DNA of 64,000 nucleotides from Barthelona sp. PAP020 (lineage: Eukaryota; Metamonada: BaSk clade). Where the stretch lies: positions 1 to 64,000 of the forward strand of contig JARQWU010000005.1 in assembly GCA_040182905.1 (NCBI GenBank), written 5' to 3'. The notes below the pieces were generated by a model that saw only the letters and a list, made by a program, of their open reading frames with translations, did no database searches and had not been told where the DNA came from. The position numbers were made by a program, and so were the translations under genes. The first letter of the stretch is position 1. Every line of letters starts with the position of its first letter. Shown here in pieces: positions 35,839 to 45,405 of the stretch.

Positions 35839-38319
35839 TCACCTTTTTGGAGTTTTAACAAAAGTGTTAACAATTCCACCTAAAAATCTTTTTTTGCCTA
35901 CTCCCAATTGATCACAAACGTCTTGAGAATAATCTAATACCTGACAAATCAAAGATAATGTTTTTTTCCTTTGAGAAGAATCTTGAACATATTTATAAAA
36001 TAAGTCACCCATGAAAGCCTTATCAATGAAACTAATTCGTAAGAGTGGAGGATTTAGAGTCAAAAGTTCGCCTAAATTTTCTTTTATAAAGTCGATGGCC
36101 TCTCTTTGATCTTCTATTTCTTTTTGTTCCAGCATAATTTTGTGTAAAGTTTCCAAAAGGGTAACAAAAGATTGTGGCAACATATCACCACCGGTCATAT
36201 CAATACCAGTTGAAGAAATTGACAATCTATACAATTCTTGATATCTTTTCAAAATTTCCTTCAAAAACTTGATGACTAGAGATGATACAACTGGTTTAAG
36301 GGTCTGATTTTGCGTCAATTGATTAATTTTTTCCAATTCTTCATTAATATCAACATTATTCTGTTTCACTTCAACTAATTCTTTTTGCAAACTTTCAATT
36401 CGAGTTCTATAATCACTAATCAAGCGAACATTATTTGAAACTTCAAAAGTCTTTTGTTCCAATGCTCTTTCTTTGAAGCGCAATTGTTGATCTTTACTTG
36501 TCAATGAATCGGATAATTCTTCAATGGTCTTGTTGAGAGAATCAATGGTTTTACTTTTAGCTCTGGATTCCTCAGAAATGATGGAAATCTTTGATTCAGC
36601 AAGTGACTTTTTTTGATTTAATTTGCATATTTCATCTTCAAATTGTTTTATTGTTTCTGCAAACTGCAATTTATTTTGTTCACTTAATTTCTTTAACTCT
36701 TCCATCAAAGCAATCTTTTCTTCTTCTGTTTCTTTATGATTGGCCTTTAAATCTTTGAGTTGACTGGATAAATCACGTTCATTTGCTAATTTCTCATTTA
36801 ATTTTTTAATTTGATTGTCACTTTGCTTGATTTTTTTTTGTAACGTTGATATTTCTTCTTGAAGTGCAGGAACACCAAAAATTATTTTTTCATTTTCAAC
36901 AATTTCATGCTGAAGTTCATCTATTTGTTTGAGCATTTGTGAACGAGATTCAGACATTTGTTGTATTTGTTTGCGATAAGCTTGTTGATCCAATTCAAGC
37001 TCATTAATAGTTTTTGTCTTTTCTTCCAAAAGACTATGAAAAGTCTGTAAAGATGTTTCCTTTGCAGCTAATTCTTCATTGTATTGAGTTTTGACTTCAA
37101 TTTGTTGTTTTCTAATTGAATCAAGATCCTCATTTAATTTGAATATTTCTTCTTTCATACTTGTATTTTGTTTTGTTAAATCCTCCAATATTTCTTTTAA
37201 TTTCTTCTCATTTTCGTTTGTTTCGTCCAATTTGCTTTGCAAATTATTAATATGTTCTTTGGTTTCACCAAAATTACTGTCATATTCTTTGTTTAATCTT
37301 GAAATTTCCTTTTCCAAATTATCAATCACTTTGTTCTGTTCATCGGATGAATTTTCATGTTCTTTCTTCAATTGTTCAAGTTCTTCAGTTAATTCCTCAC
37401 ATTTTTTACATATACTTTCAGAAACATTGTCCTCACTTGAATTTATGCAAAGTGTTCCACTAATAGGCCTATCTTTTACAGTTTCCAATGATATTTGCAA
37501 TTTATTCAACTCAGTTGTTAACTCTTCAATTTCAACATTGGTTTCATCTAATTCTTGTTGTATCAACACTTTTTCATTCAAGGTTGTGTCAAGCAATTCA
37601 GAAAGCCTGTCTATTTCATTGTTCGAATTTCGAATCTCAGTTTGCAATTGATTATTATCATCTGCTCCTTTCATATCTTGAATAATTTGTTTTAGTTGAC
37701 GGTTTTCTTCCAAAACATTGTCTAATTCTGCTTTTAAGAAAAATAGCTCATCAGTGCTATTATCACTTGTCTTTTTCTCTTGATTTAACGTTTTGATTTG
37801 ATTTCGTAAGTCAGATAATTCATTTCTTAACGAATCACAAGAATCAGTCAAATTAAAAATTTTTGTCTTTTGATTCTCATTTTCCTTTTCTAATCCAACG
37901 ATTGTTTGCTTCAATTCGTCTTCTGTAACGCTGTTAATATGTGTATTCGACAACTCACTTGATTCTTTTTCTTTCACTCTTTTAGCACGTAACTCCAGAG
38001 TATTGATCATAGCTTTCAATTGATTTATTTCATATTCTTTATCATTTATGTCATTTTCGTATCCACGTAAAGTTCTTTCATAATGTGAAGACTCAGTTTG
38101 TTGTTGTTCACGCATAACGTGGTTTTCAATTTTTAACTGCTTTAATTGTTCTTCCAAGTCATTTATGGTCTCAATCAAAGATGAATCTCTACTGGTAACT
38201 GGTGTTCCAATTTCTTGCTTTTGAATCCGTGGTGTTTTAATTCCAAATTCTCTTTCTTCATCATCTTTTGCAATCTCATCAACAAAAGCACCAACAGTTT
38301 TCTTTAAACCTTTCCACAT
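35839..38319 (-). CDS. Golgin-type coiled-coil protein with a GRAB-like C-terminus
   Basis: 826 residues from ATG 38319 (MWKGLKKTVGAF); 15 upstream open codons include four Phe from an A tract and are probably leader, since TCAATT lies between. Residues about 40-660 are continuous coiled coil. Near the C-terminus, LFYKYVQDSSQRKKTLSLICQ followed by VLDYSQDVCDQLGV resembles the GRAB (GRIP-related Arf-binding) domain of GMAP-210 and Rud3 golgins, which binds Arf1 on Golgi membranes. The protein is likely a Golgi tether. The coiled coil alone is not diagnostic, so the call depends on the GRAB resemblance. Confidence 0.6.
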   Translation of the reverse strand: MWKGLKKTVGAFVDEIAKDDEEREFGIKTPRIQKQEIGTPVTSRDSSLIETINDLEEQLKQLKIENHVMREQQQTESSHYERTLRGYENDINDKEYEINQLKAMINTLELRAKRVKEKESSELSNTHINSVTEDELKQTIVGLEKENENQKTKIFNLTDSCDSLRNELSDLRNQIKTLNQEKKTSDNSTDELFFLKAELDNVLEENRQLKQIIQDMKGADDNNQLQTEIRNSNNEIDRLSELLDTTLNEKVLIQQELDETNVEIEELTTELNKLQISLETVKDRPISGTLCINSSEDNVSESICKKCEELTEELEQLKKEHENSSDEQNKVIDNLEKEISRLNKEYDSNFGETKEHINNLQSKLDETNENEKKLKEILEDLTKQNTSMKEEIFKLNEDLDSIRKQQIEVKTQYNEELAAKETSLQTFHSLLEEKTKTINELELDQQAYRKQIQQMSESRSQMLKQIDELQHEIVENEKIIFGVPALQEEISTLQKKIKQSDNQIKKLNEKLANERDLSSQLKDLKANHKETEEEKIALMEELKKLSEQNKLQFAETIKQFEDEICKLNQKKSLAESKISIISEESRAKSKTIDSLNKTIEELSDSLTSKDQQLRFKERALEQKTFEVSNNVRLISDYRTRIESLQKELVEVKQNNVDINEELEKINQLTQNQTLKPVVSSLVIKFLKEILKRYQELYRLSISSTGIDMTGGDMLPQSFVTLLETLHKIMLEQKEIEDQREAIDFIKENLGELLTLNPPLLRISFIDKAFMGDLFYKYVQDSSQRKKTLSLICQVLDYSQDVCDQLGVGKKRFLGGIVNTFVKTPKR

Positions 38320-38413
38320 TCGTAAATTGACATAAAAAAAAAAAAAATCGGGATAATTGAACACATTTATGATAAAAAAAACACGAAAAACGCAATAAAA
38401 TCTACTAAATCAC

Positions 38414-39760
38414 TTAAAAATCATCATCCATTGTGAATATTTCTTTACCATTAGGTGTAAGAGCGAAAGTATGTTCATATTGTGCAACATGTGCCGTGGG
38501 ATCTTGATCAACCAAAGGAGGATAATAATTGACAACTTCGTTTTTCTTTAATCTCAACATATCTCCAAAATACCCTTTTTGACCATTTTGAACCAACCAT
38601 CTGTTGCACCAAGCTAAAGTATCAAAATTATCAAATAAATGATTGAAAAAAGTTCTTGAATTACTGGGAACTCTGCTAAAAGCAGTTTTATCAGCAATCA
38701 TAAAATGAGATGTGTTTGGTGCTTCTTCAACCCAACCTGTACCTGTTGAAGCGAATGTTTCTAAAGCGAAAATATCTCCTTCTTCCATTTTAGCTTTACT
38801 GGAATTGGCTTTTAATGGAATACTCTTTCCACAATGAACTTTATATTGCCCCACACTATGTCCACTCAAATTGTATATAGGTTTGACTGCTCTAACTTTA
38901 CCATCAATCTCAACTTCATAAGATTCAATAATTTCTTGAATTATTTTTCCCAATTCACCCAAACGAACATCAATACCGGCTTCTTTAACCGCGGTAAGAG
39001 TTGCTTCTCTTGATGCTTGGAGTAATGGTGCAAATTGTGCATCCCATGCCACAGTGAATGCTGAATCAATAACCCAACCGTTAACATGAAGACCAAAATC
39101 AACACTAACAACGTCTTTTTGCTGAAAAACATATTTATCACCGGGATTGGGCTGCCAATGGGCAGCTACTTCATTAATTGAAATACCACAAGGGAAAGAT
39201 AAACCTGCAGCTTTAGGATTAGCCTTATCATAACCGATTAAACGTCTATTACATGCATCAATAAGATCGACAACTTTAGAAGCTTCCATTCCAGGTTTTA
39301 CTATCTTTTGAGCAAATCTTCGTGTTTCACGATGAACAACACCACCTTTTCTGAATGCATTTAATGTTTCAGGAGACATTCTTTTTAAAAATTCAATTTC
39401 CTCAGCTGCAGTACGACGAGTGGAAGTTGAACCTGCATATTCTTCGAAAATCCCATGTGGAACCTCAGAATATTGATTATCAAATGGAGTTGTTGGTCCC
39501 ATGGGATACTCAGTCAAATTATATTCATTCATGATTGGGGTCGAAAAAACATCACTAAATTCAGTAGGTTGCATCGAAGAGGCTCCCATATATGAAATAG
39601 GAGCTGCATTTAATAACTCTATTTCTTCGTTGGTTAAGGGAACTGCCTCACAAGTGTCAACAACTTTGGTGACAGTTTTTGGTTGTTGAGAAGGTCCTTT
39701 TGGTTTATTACCTCCTTTGTTACTCTTAGCTTTTGTTTTTTTAGCTTTTTGGTTTGCCAT
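38414..39760 (-). CDS. METAP2: Methionine aminopeptidase 2
   Basis: 448 residues. The enzyme removes the initiator Met from nascent proteins. The N-terminus is Lys-rich, as usual for type 2. The creatinase-fold metal ligands are all visible: the two Asp in VDFGLHVNGWVIDSAF, His in LSGHSVGQY, Glu in FALETFAST and Glu in AQYEHTFAL. The substrate-pocket His is in AAHWQPNPGD. The type 2 helical insertion (about 345-415) is present. It is separated from the golgin and PIH genes by 94 and 59 bp, all on the minus strand. Confidence 0.96.
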   Translation of the reverse strand: MANQKAKKTKAKSNKGGNKPKGPSQQPKTVTKVVDTCEAVPLTNEEIELLNAAPISYMGASSMQPTEFSDVFSTPIMNEYNLTEYPMGPTTPFDNQYSEVPHGIFEEYAGSTSTRRTAAEEIEFLKRMSPETLNAFRKGGVVHRETRRFAQKIVKPGMEASKVVDLIDACNRRLIGYDKANPKAAGLSFPCGISINEVAAHWQPNPGDKYVFQQKDVVSVDFGLHVNGWVIDSAFTVAWDAQFAPLLQASREATLTAVKEAGIDVRLGELGKIIQEIIESYEVEIDGKVRAVKPIYNLSGHSVGQYKVHCGKSIPLKANSSKAKMEEGDIFALETFASTGTGWVEEAPNTSHFMIADKTAFSRVPSNSRTFFNHLFDNFDTLAWCNRWLVQNGQKGYFGDMLRLKKNEVVNYYPPLVDQDPTAHVAQYEHTFALTPNGKEIFTMDDDF

Positions 39761-39819
39761 TATAAAAAAACAAGAAATAAAAAAAAAATTTATTCATGAT
39801 TGATTTGTGAAAAAAACAT

Positions 39820-40848
39820 TCAGTTCAAAGCAAATAGTTCTTTTCGATTGAAAATGGAATTAGGGTCATTTTGCAAAGACAATAATCCAAATAAAATGTC
39901 AGCAATTTTTACTTCAGGTATTGAATAGCCAAAATTCTTCCAATCATCCATATTTATTTTATTTTCATACATAAGACTAACTTTTACAATACTATTATCA
40001 TTGTCATCAACAACATGATGTCTATAACTCTTTGGATTCTGAGGCAATAGAAACTCCACGCCATATAACACATCATCCGAAGTAAATGCTGCCATCGAAA
40101 AAAAACTGCCTTCAATAGTATTGCGCACATTAATTTGTAAGGAGGGAATGTTGAATCTGGGTAAAGAACAACAAATAATAACACCACTCGCATTAAATAT
40201 AAAATCTGGAATAATTAACTTTGATTCATGTGCTTGATTTGTTAAATCAGCAAAAATATTGTTAAGATTTGGACTTTCAGTCGGAATTTCCAAAATCTCC
40301 TCTTCTTGACGTTTTTTCTCTTCTCTTTGTTGTTTTTCTTTCGCTAACCGTTTCATTCTGTATTTAGCAATTCTTTCTTGTCTCAGCCTTTCTTCTTCTT
40401 CCTCTTTGCGATTTTTTTCATATAAATTATCAAACATGACTTTTTTATCAACAATCGGGTCATATTGCTGCAATGGTGCATCTTTTTCTTTCTTTTTTTG
40501 AAGCTGTTCAAATTTTTCAATTAGTTTATCATCACCAGGCTGAGGATTTACCAACGGTAAAACTAGTTCCAGAACTCTTTGTGATTTTGTATAGTTAGCT
40601 TCAGAAAGATCTTCATTAATGTGATATTTTAAAGGAATTTGCAAATCAATTTTGTCTTCAACTGCAAAAATAACCTTTTTTTCTTCAACATCAAGACCAT
40701 CTTGAAGTTCAAGGTCAGTAATATTATCGGGAATACATATTTTCACAATTAATTTTTCGGGTCTTTGAATATTCAATCCTGGTTGTTCCAATAAATAATT
40801 ACTCAATTGAAAAGTTCCGCTTTCAATAATAGAAAAAGGTTTAGCCAT
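39820..40848 (-). CDS. PIH1/Kintoun-type CS-domain protein (dynein assembly factor-like)
   Basis: 342 residues. Residues about 30-105 form the CS/p23-like beta-sandwich of PIH proteins (KLIVKICIPD, LQIPLKYHINEDLS, RVLELVLPLV). A strongly charged helical region rich in Glu, Arg and Lys follows (about 110-200). Residues 225-340 form a further beta-rich part. PIH proteins such as Kintoun, PIH1D1 and PIH1D3 help Hsp90 fold axonemal dyneins. I do not see a separate N-terminal PIH core domain, so the exact member is uncertain. Confidence 0.65.
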   Translation of the reverse strand: MAKPFSIIESGTFQLSNYLLEQPGLNIQRPEKLIVKICIPDNITDLELQDGLDVEEKKVIFAVEDKIDLQIPLKYHINEDLSEANYTKSQRVLELVLPLVNPQPGDDKLIEKFEQLQKKKEKDAPLQQYDPIVDKKVMFDNLYEKNRKEEEEERLRQERIAKYRMKRLAKEKQQREEKKRQEEEILEIPTESPNLNNIFADLTNQAHESKLIIPDFIFNASGVIICCSLPRFNIPSLQINVRNTIEGSFFSMAAFTSDDVLYGVEFLLPQNPKSYRHHVVDDNDNSIVKVSLMYENKINMDDWKNFGYSIPEVKIADILFGLLSLQNDPNSIFNRKELFALN

Positions 40849-40954
40849 AAGTTTGAATCAAAAAATGATGATAAGAAAATTGCCTTTGGAATTCAGAAAT
40901 TCAATGTTGAAAGAACATTTTTTCCCCAAAAAAAAGAAACAAAAACAAAGCTTT

Positions 40955-41590
40955 TTACAAAAATTTGACAAAAACAAACAACAAGAAAATTAAACAAATT
41001 GCAGCCAAAGGAGTATACTTCTTTATTAAAGCATTAATTCTAGCTTTACGAGCAGAATCCTTTATATTTTGTGCTTTGTTTTTCATTTGTCCGGCTAAAT
41101 TATTGAGATCATTCAAATCATCTCCAGTTCTACCCAACTGATCAATAGCCTGAATCATAATTTTTGTAACATCTTGCAAATTTTCATTTGCTGCGTTTAA
41201 TGAAACAGATGTCTTCGAGTCATTGAAATCTTTGGATATTTTTTCAATTTCAGATTCAAAAGCCATCATTGCCCAAGGTCTGGGTGCAGTTGGAACATCT
41301 TCACCATAATGTTCAAAAAAAGTAGATGACAATTGATTTAAATATCCAAAAGCATGAGTTCTATCAAAATTTTGAACACACAAAACAACATATAAAATAT
41401 CATTAGCAATTAAATAATGAAAAAAATGTTCGCCAGATTTAATTGTGGAAACTTTTGGAGATGAATTATCAATGTGATCAATCAAATAACGCAATTGCCC
41501 ATTCAATTCTTCAGTAATACCTGGTCTATTATGAGTATGTGCTACCAAACGTAATCCATCAGGAAGACGTGCAATGGTTGTTTGTTGCAT
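40955..41590 (-). CDS. SEC22: Sec22-type longin R-SNARE
   Basis: 211 residues: an N-terminal longin domain (about 1-125), an R-SNARE helix (about 132-190) with the central Arg in QLGRTGDDL, and a C-terminal membrane anchor (about 192-211). Sec22 drives fusion of vesicles moving between ER and Golgi. Length and layout match the family. A TCACGT initiator-like motif lies four bases before the ATG. Confidence 0.88.
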   Translation of the reverse strand: MQQTTIARLPDGLRLVAHTHNRPGITEELNGQLRYLIDHIDNSSPKVSTIKSGEHFFHYLIANDILYVVLCVQNFDRTHAFGYLNQLSSTFFEHYGEDVPTAPRPWAMMAFESEIEKISKDFNDSKTSVSLNAANENLQDVTKIMIQAIDQLGRTGDDLNDLNNLAGQMKNKAQNIKDSARKARINALIKKYTPLAAICLIFLLFVFVKFL

Positions 41591-41593
41591 GGA

Positions 41594-41599
41594 ACGTGA
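41594..41599 (-). promoter_or_regulatory. Initiator-like TCACGT of SEC22
   Basis: On the minus strand ATATCACGTTCC precedes the ATG at 41590, resembling the TCACGA of NSUN2 copy 1. Confidence 0.4.
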
Positions 41600-41799
41600 T
41601 ATTTTTAGGAAAAAAAATTTTTTGGGAGATACATTTTTTACACAAACCTAAACAAAAAATATCCAGCAATAATAACTTTTGTATTCAAATAGCATTTTGC
41701 AGAAGACATTTATTTGGTAAGTTTCCAATAAGGAATAAAGGTTTAAAAAAAAAAAAACTATTTTACAAAACATCGAACTGTATAATTAAAAAATAAAAG

Positions 41800-43386
41800 T
41801 TATCTGTAAGAAGTTGAATGAGCAGAAAATGCAGAAACTTTTCTTCTTCTTGGTATTTTTGTACTTTGGAACTTTTTATTTTTATCATCATGATATGTTG
41901 AAATAGCAGCTTTTAATTTCAATTCATTACTATATAAACTTTGACCTGCTTTCAATAAAGAAGCTTCATCAGAAACAGACCTTAAAATATCCATTTGTGG
42001 TCTAACTTTTGGTTTATCACAAAAAGATTTAAACCAATCCCAACCCTTGAATCTTAATTCTTTTACAAAACCAAATGATTGTTTAAAAATGGGAATTAGC
42101 TCAAAAATATCTTTTGTGTACCTTAAAAGACCTTCTCTATCTCCGTTATCCAAACATTCTTCTCTCTTTTCAATTAAATAAATGATATTTAGCAAAATAA
42201 AATAATCGTTTTCTTTTTTAGCAACTTCTCTAATCATTTTTATTACAGCAGGTCTATTATTTCCTTTTGGAAATGAATTTTTCATTCTATTCAATTCCAT
42301 CTTTTGATAACCCAATATCTTCAAAAGTTTAACGTATCTTCGAACTAAAATACTCTTACAAGCATCCAATTGAGAATCTTTCATACGATGGAATTCTGCA
42401 GGAGTTAAATCATTAATTGTTGGTGGTTTCATATCTTCATCAAATTCAGCTAGTATTTCAGGGGTAAAAATGGCACGATAATCACTCTTATTTTTTGGCC
42501 AACCCATAGGTACCGTCAATTCTTGTAAAACATAATTGTTCTTTCGGTTTTCAAACAAAGATGCGTGATTCTTTCTTGAATTTCTCCGTAATTGCAATAC
42601 TAATCTTTCAGGATCGCTTAATTCTTTTGTATTTACACTTTTACTGAAAATTTTTGAATCAACCCATCTACAATGAGGATCTAAAATAGAATCATAAGAT
42701 AAACTGTTAGGTTGTACCTTGGTAGAAAAAGTAAATCCTTGTTCTCTCCTTTTTTCAGCTTCTTTTTTTTGTCTACGACTGGTTTGTGAACCTCTATAAC
42801 CTCCAAACGATGCAGTTAAAGGTCTATCAGGTCGTAATAATGAATTTGCCTGTGGAATCAACATAATTTCGTCATCCATAGCATCAATAGATGTATTTGG
42901 TCGAGCAAACTCACGTGCTGATAATGGACGTGCCATATTGATATCATCTCTTGGTGGTGGTTTAGGTATTCTGGCTGTGTTACTGGTCATGATACTTTTA
43001 CGTGGCGAAAGAATTTCAGTTATTGTGTGTTCAAGAGAAGCATTTGTGAGCTCAAGTTTTCGAATGCTTTCAGACAAAGGATCTTTTCTTTTCTTCAACG
43101 TCAATTGTAAAGGAGGAACTTTCGTTGATCGATTCCTACTGGTGTTTAATATTTCCTCATAATCTGAATCTAAATAATTATCATTATAAAAAGTAGAATC
43201 ATTATCATTTCTTCTAACAACAGGTGAATTTTCAAATATTTCACGAAATTTTTTGGTCGAAGACAAAGGAAATTCTTCATCAGAATTAAAAGGGGTATTA
43301 TCATCACTAAAATCATCTTTCTGGATAGATGCTACTGAAAATTCATCACTTTCACTATCCGAAAACGAATATTCATTGTCAGACAT
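41800..43386 (-). CDS. Unknown protein, disordered N-terminus and helical C-terminus
   Basis: 528 residues from a good ATG (MSDNEYSFSD). Residues 1-210 are Ser/Asp/Arg-rich and low in order, with several Arg-Pro patches (RPLSAREFARPNTS). Residues 255-500 are mostly helical (FHRMKDSQLDACKS, FILLNIIYLIEKREE). The end is basic and Ser-rich. I do not recognise the family; the style resembles cytoskeleton-associated proteins of flagellates, which is only an impression. Confidence 0.75.
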   Translation of the reverse strand: MSDNEYSFSDSESDEFSVASIQKDDFSDDNTPFNSDEEFPLSSTKKFREIFENSPVVRRNDNDSTFYNDNYLDSDYEEILNTSRNRSTKVPPLQLTLKKRKDPLSESIRKLELTNASLEHTITEILSPRKSIMTSNTARIPKPPPRDDINMARPLSAREFARPNTSIDAMDDEIMLIPQANSLLRPDRPLTASFGGYRGSQTSRRQKKEAEKRREQGFTFSTKVQPNSLSYDSILDPHCRWVDSKIFSKSVNTKELSDPERLVLQLRRNSRKNHASLFENRKNNYVLQELTVPMGWPKNKSDYRAIFTPEILAEFDEDMKPPTINDLTPAEFHRMKDSQLDACKSILVRRYVKLLKILGYQKMELNRMKNSFPKGNNRPAVIKMIREVAKKENDYFILLNIIYLIEKREECLDNGDREGLLRYTKDIFELIPIFKQSFGFVKELRFKGWDWFKSFCDKPKVRPQMDILRSVSDEASLLKAGQSLYSNELKLKAAISTYHDDKNKKFQSTKIPRRRKVSAFSAHSTSYR

Positions 43387-43499
43387 GCTTTTTTAGGTGT
43401 GTTATCAAAAAAAAGCAGATTGATTAACAAAAAAAATTTGAATGGCAATAAATATTGCCCTTTTTTTTAAAGTGAAAAAAAACTATTCATTCATCAAAT

Positions 43500-44162
43500 T
43501 TATGAAATAGTGCCTTTCTCAAGTTCACATTCAACAAATCCTTGACAATCAATGGGATTTTCCATCAAAACCACTTGATGATTTTTAATGGTAAAATATG
43601 GAAGAATTCTTTGCAATTGATCCAATTTAACTTGTTTTTTTCCTTTAGCAACAAATTTAGCACCATCGATTTCCACGACAGGTTGAGCACCTAATTGAGC
43701 ATCTTCTTCAGGTTGAAGCAATTTCACAATACCATCATCTTGTCCTGCAAGAATCATAATCTGAGATTCTATACCTCCAAGTCGAACAGGCTTTAAATTG
43801 GAAACAGTCAAAACTTTTTTGTTGAGCAATTCATCAACTGTGAAATATTTTTGTAATCCAGCAACAACAGGGATAGTATTATCCCCACCAATGGTAATAG
43901 AACCAACATAAAGCTTGTCAGAATCAGGATGAGGAGCAATATCAACAATTTGACCTACTTGCATGTTGATTTTCTCAAAATTTTTGCCCAACTCACGTCT
44001 CATTCTCTTTTCACCCTCTTCATGAAGTGCATTGAGATCAATTGGAGAAAGATGCAAATTTTCATAAGAACTATCAACACAAATAGGACATCTTTGTTCA
44101 AAAGGATAAGCCATTTTGTAACCACATTTGGGACACACTTTTTCTTCAATAATAGTTTTCAT
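43500..44162 (-). CDS. Zinc-ribbon plus EMAPII-type tRNA-binding-domain protein (AIMP1/Arc1p-like)
   Basis: 220 residues. A four-Cys zinc ribbon (Cys10, Cys13, Cys25, Cys28) and a short linker precede a tRNA-binding OB-fold (about 65-165) with the family phrases IVDIAPHPDSDKLYV, PVVAGLQKYF and LKPVRLGGIESQIMILAG. The last 50 residues correspond to the EMAPII C-terminal extension. Such proteins deliver tRNA to methionyl- or tyrosyl-tRNA synthetases, as Arc1p and AIMP1 do. The N-terminal zinc ribbon in this position is unusual. The gene shares a 41-bp divergent interval with 44204-44548. Confidence 0.85.
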   Translation of the reverse strand: MKTIIEEKVCPKCGYKMAYPFEQRCPICVDSSYENLHLSPIDLNALHEEGEKRMRRELGKNFEKINMQVGQIVDIAPHPDSDKLYVGSITIGGDNTIPVVAGLQKYFTVDELLNKKVLTVSNLKPVRLGGIESQIMILAGQDDGIVKLLQPEEDAQLGAQPVVEIDGAKFVAKGKKQVKLDQLQRILPYFTIKNHQVVLMENPIDCQGFVECELEKGTIS

Positions 44163-44185
44163 TGATTATGATAAAATAAAAAAGG

Positions 44186-44191
44186 AAGTGA
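44186..44191 (-). promoter_or_regulatory. Initiator (TCACTT) in a 41-bp divergent promoter
   Basis: TCACTT on the minus strand lies 23 bases before the ATG at 44162. The plus-strand gene starts at 44204, so both promoters fit into 41 bp. Confidence 0.5.
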
Positions 44192-44203
44192 TAAACAATT
44201 TTT

Positions 44204-44548
44204 ATGGATGATTCTGTGAAAAATTCCAAAATTTCCGAACCAAACAAGCTTATCGTCAGCAAAAACACTTTAGGACACATTTCTAATTACTCTGATCGAT
44301 TTATTTCTTTGATAGACGATACGATTTCTTTTGTTTTGAAGAACGAGGACATGAATCAATTTTGGAAATATTCAAGAATTACTGCAAACAAACAAAATGT
44401 GATCAAAGAATGTTCACAAACTTTTGAAGCGATTGATTCCATTTGTACAAAACCTGATATTGAAGAAGTCACAACAAGGATATTGTCTAATATGCAGTGT
44501 ATTGAAATCTCTATTGGTAAACCTATGATGAAAATCCCCAAAGTGTAG
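44204..44548 (+). CDS. Small helical protein of unknown function, 114 aa
   Basis: Starts MDDSVKNSKI. It is predicted largely helical from about residue 25, with heptad-like hydrophobics. Size and helix pattern recall small BLOC/BORC-type subunits, but no signature is secure. It is divergently paired with the tRNA-binding-domain gene. Confidence 0.6.
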   Translation: MDDSVKNSKISEPNKLIVSKNTLGHISNYSDRFISLIDDTISFVLKNEDMNQFWKYSRITANKQNVIKECSQTFEAIDSICTKPDIEEVTTRILSNMQCIEISIGKPMMKIPKV

Positions 44549-44683
44549 TGATTCTCCAAAGTGTTCATTATTTCAGTTTTTTTTTTATTTCAATTTCTTC
44601 ATTTCATATAAAGCCATTATTTTTCAAATATTTCTGACATTTGTTGTTTTGTTATTTTTATTATTATTTTTTCTATTTTTGTG

Positions 44684-45100
44684 ATGTCTGACGTTGAATC
44701 TTCGGAAATTGATGAAACAAAACAAATAATGCAACAAGAAATATCGCTGTTTGCTGATGAGATTTTTGATAATTCTATTAAAATATTAACTGATTTACAT
44801 TTCGATATTCCAGAAAGTCTGGATAAGGCTTTAAAATTTGTATTTTCCTATAATGACAATTCTAAAACAATTTATTGTTGTGAAACTATTTCGATTGTTG
44901 AAGTTACAATAATAGCAAATCATATTTTTGAATTAGAATCATCTTCTGTGCTATTTAAAAATCCTGAAAATAATAAATATACTAATTTAACAGACAAATT
45001 TCAATTTGAAATATTATTAAACCAGTATTTTGACAAAGCTATTTCTGAGATTGATTTCAAAGTGGAAAATGTTGCTGGAAGTTGTTGTACACTGATGTGA
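44684..45100 (+). CDS. Small protein with C-terminal CaaX box
   Basis: 138 residues from ATG 44684; the codon before is GTG. The middle is mixed alpha/beta with acidic patches. The C-terminus is SCCTLM, so the last four residues CTLM form a CaaX prenylation box (Met at the end favours farnesyl), with an extra Cys next to it that could be palmitoylated. No GTPase motifs are present, so it is not a Ras-type protein. Membrane attachment is inferred; the function is unknown. Confidence 0.65.
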   Translation: MSDVESSEIDETKQIMQQEISLFADEIFDNSIKILTDLHFDIPESLDKALKFVFSYNDNSKTIYCCETISIVEVTIIANHIFELESSSVLFKNPENNKYTNLTDKFQFEILLNQYFDKAISEIDFKVENVAGSCCTLM

Positions 45101-45405
45101 AACGTTTATTTTGTAAAAATATTGAATTTATTTTTTAATTTTTCATTTTTGGTTTTTTTTGCTTGGAAATGAATTCTTTTTCTTTTCCCCAATTCCCAAG
45201 ATGTTGTTTCTAAATGGTTTGTATTTTGTCTATTTTAACCAATTAAATAAAGATTTCGGTTTTTTGAGTTAGACCAGAATTAATTGTGGGTAATTTTGTG
45301 TATTAGCCTTAGTCGTTCATAAAACACCTTTATTATCCAATGATTGTCAGTTTTCTTCAATAAAATTGATATTGAACACACAATTCATGTTTCACTTTTT
45401 TTATT
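45101..45405. other. Intergenic, 305 bp
   Basis: AT-rich with no coding or structural signal apart from an initiator TCACTT at 45392-45397 for the next gene. Confidence 0.6.
45392..45397 (+). promoter_or_regulatory. Initiator (TCACTT) of the CAP-G-like gene
   Basis: TCACTT lies 8 bases before the ATG at 45406. It matches the TCAYTW consensus. Confidence 0.5.

Noticed and set aside
37091-37651. 186-codon plus-strand frame opposite the golgin
   Set aside because: Ser/Phe-rich shadow of a Glu/Lys-rich coiled coil.
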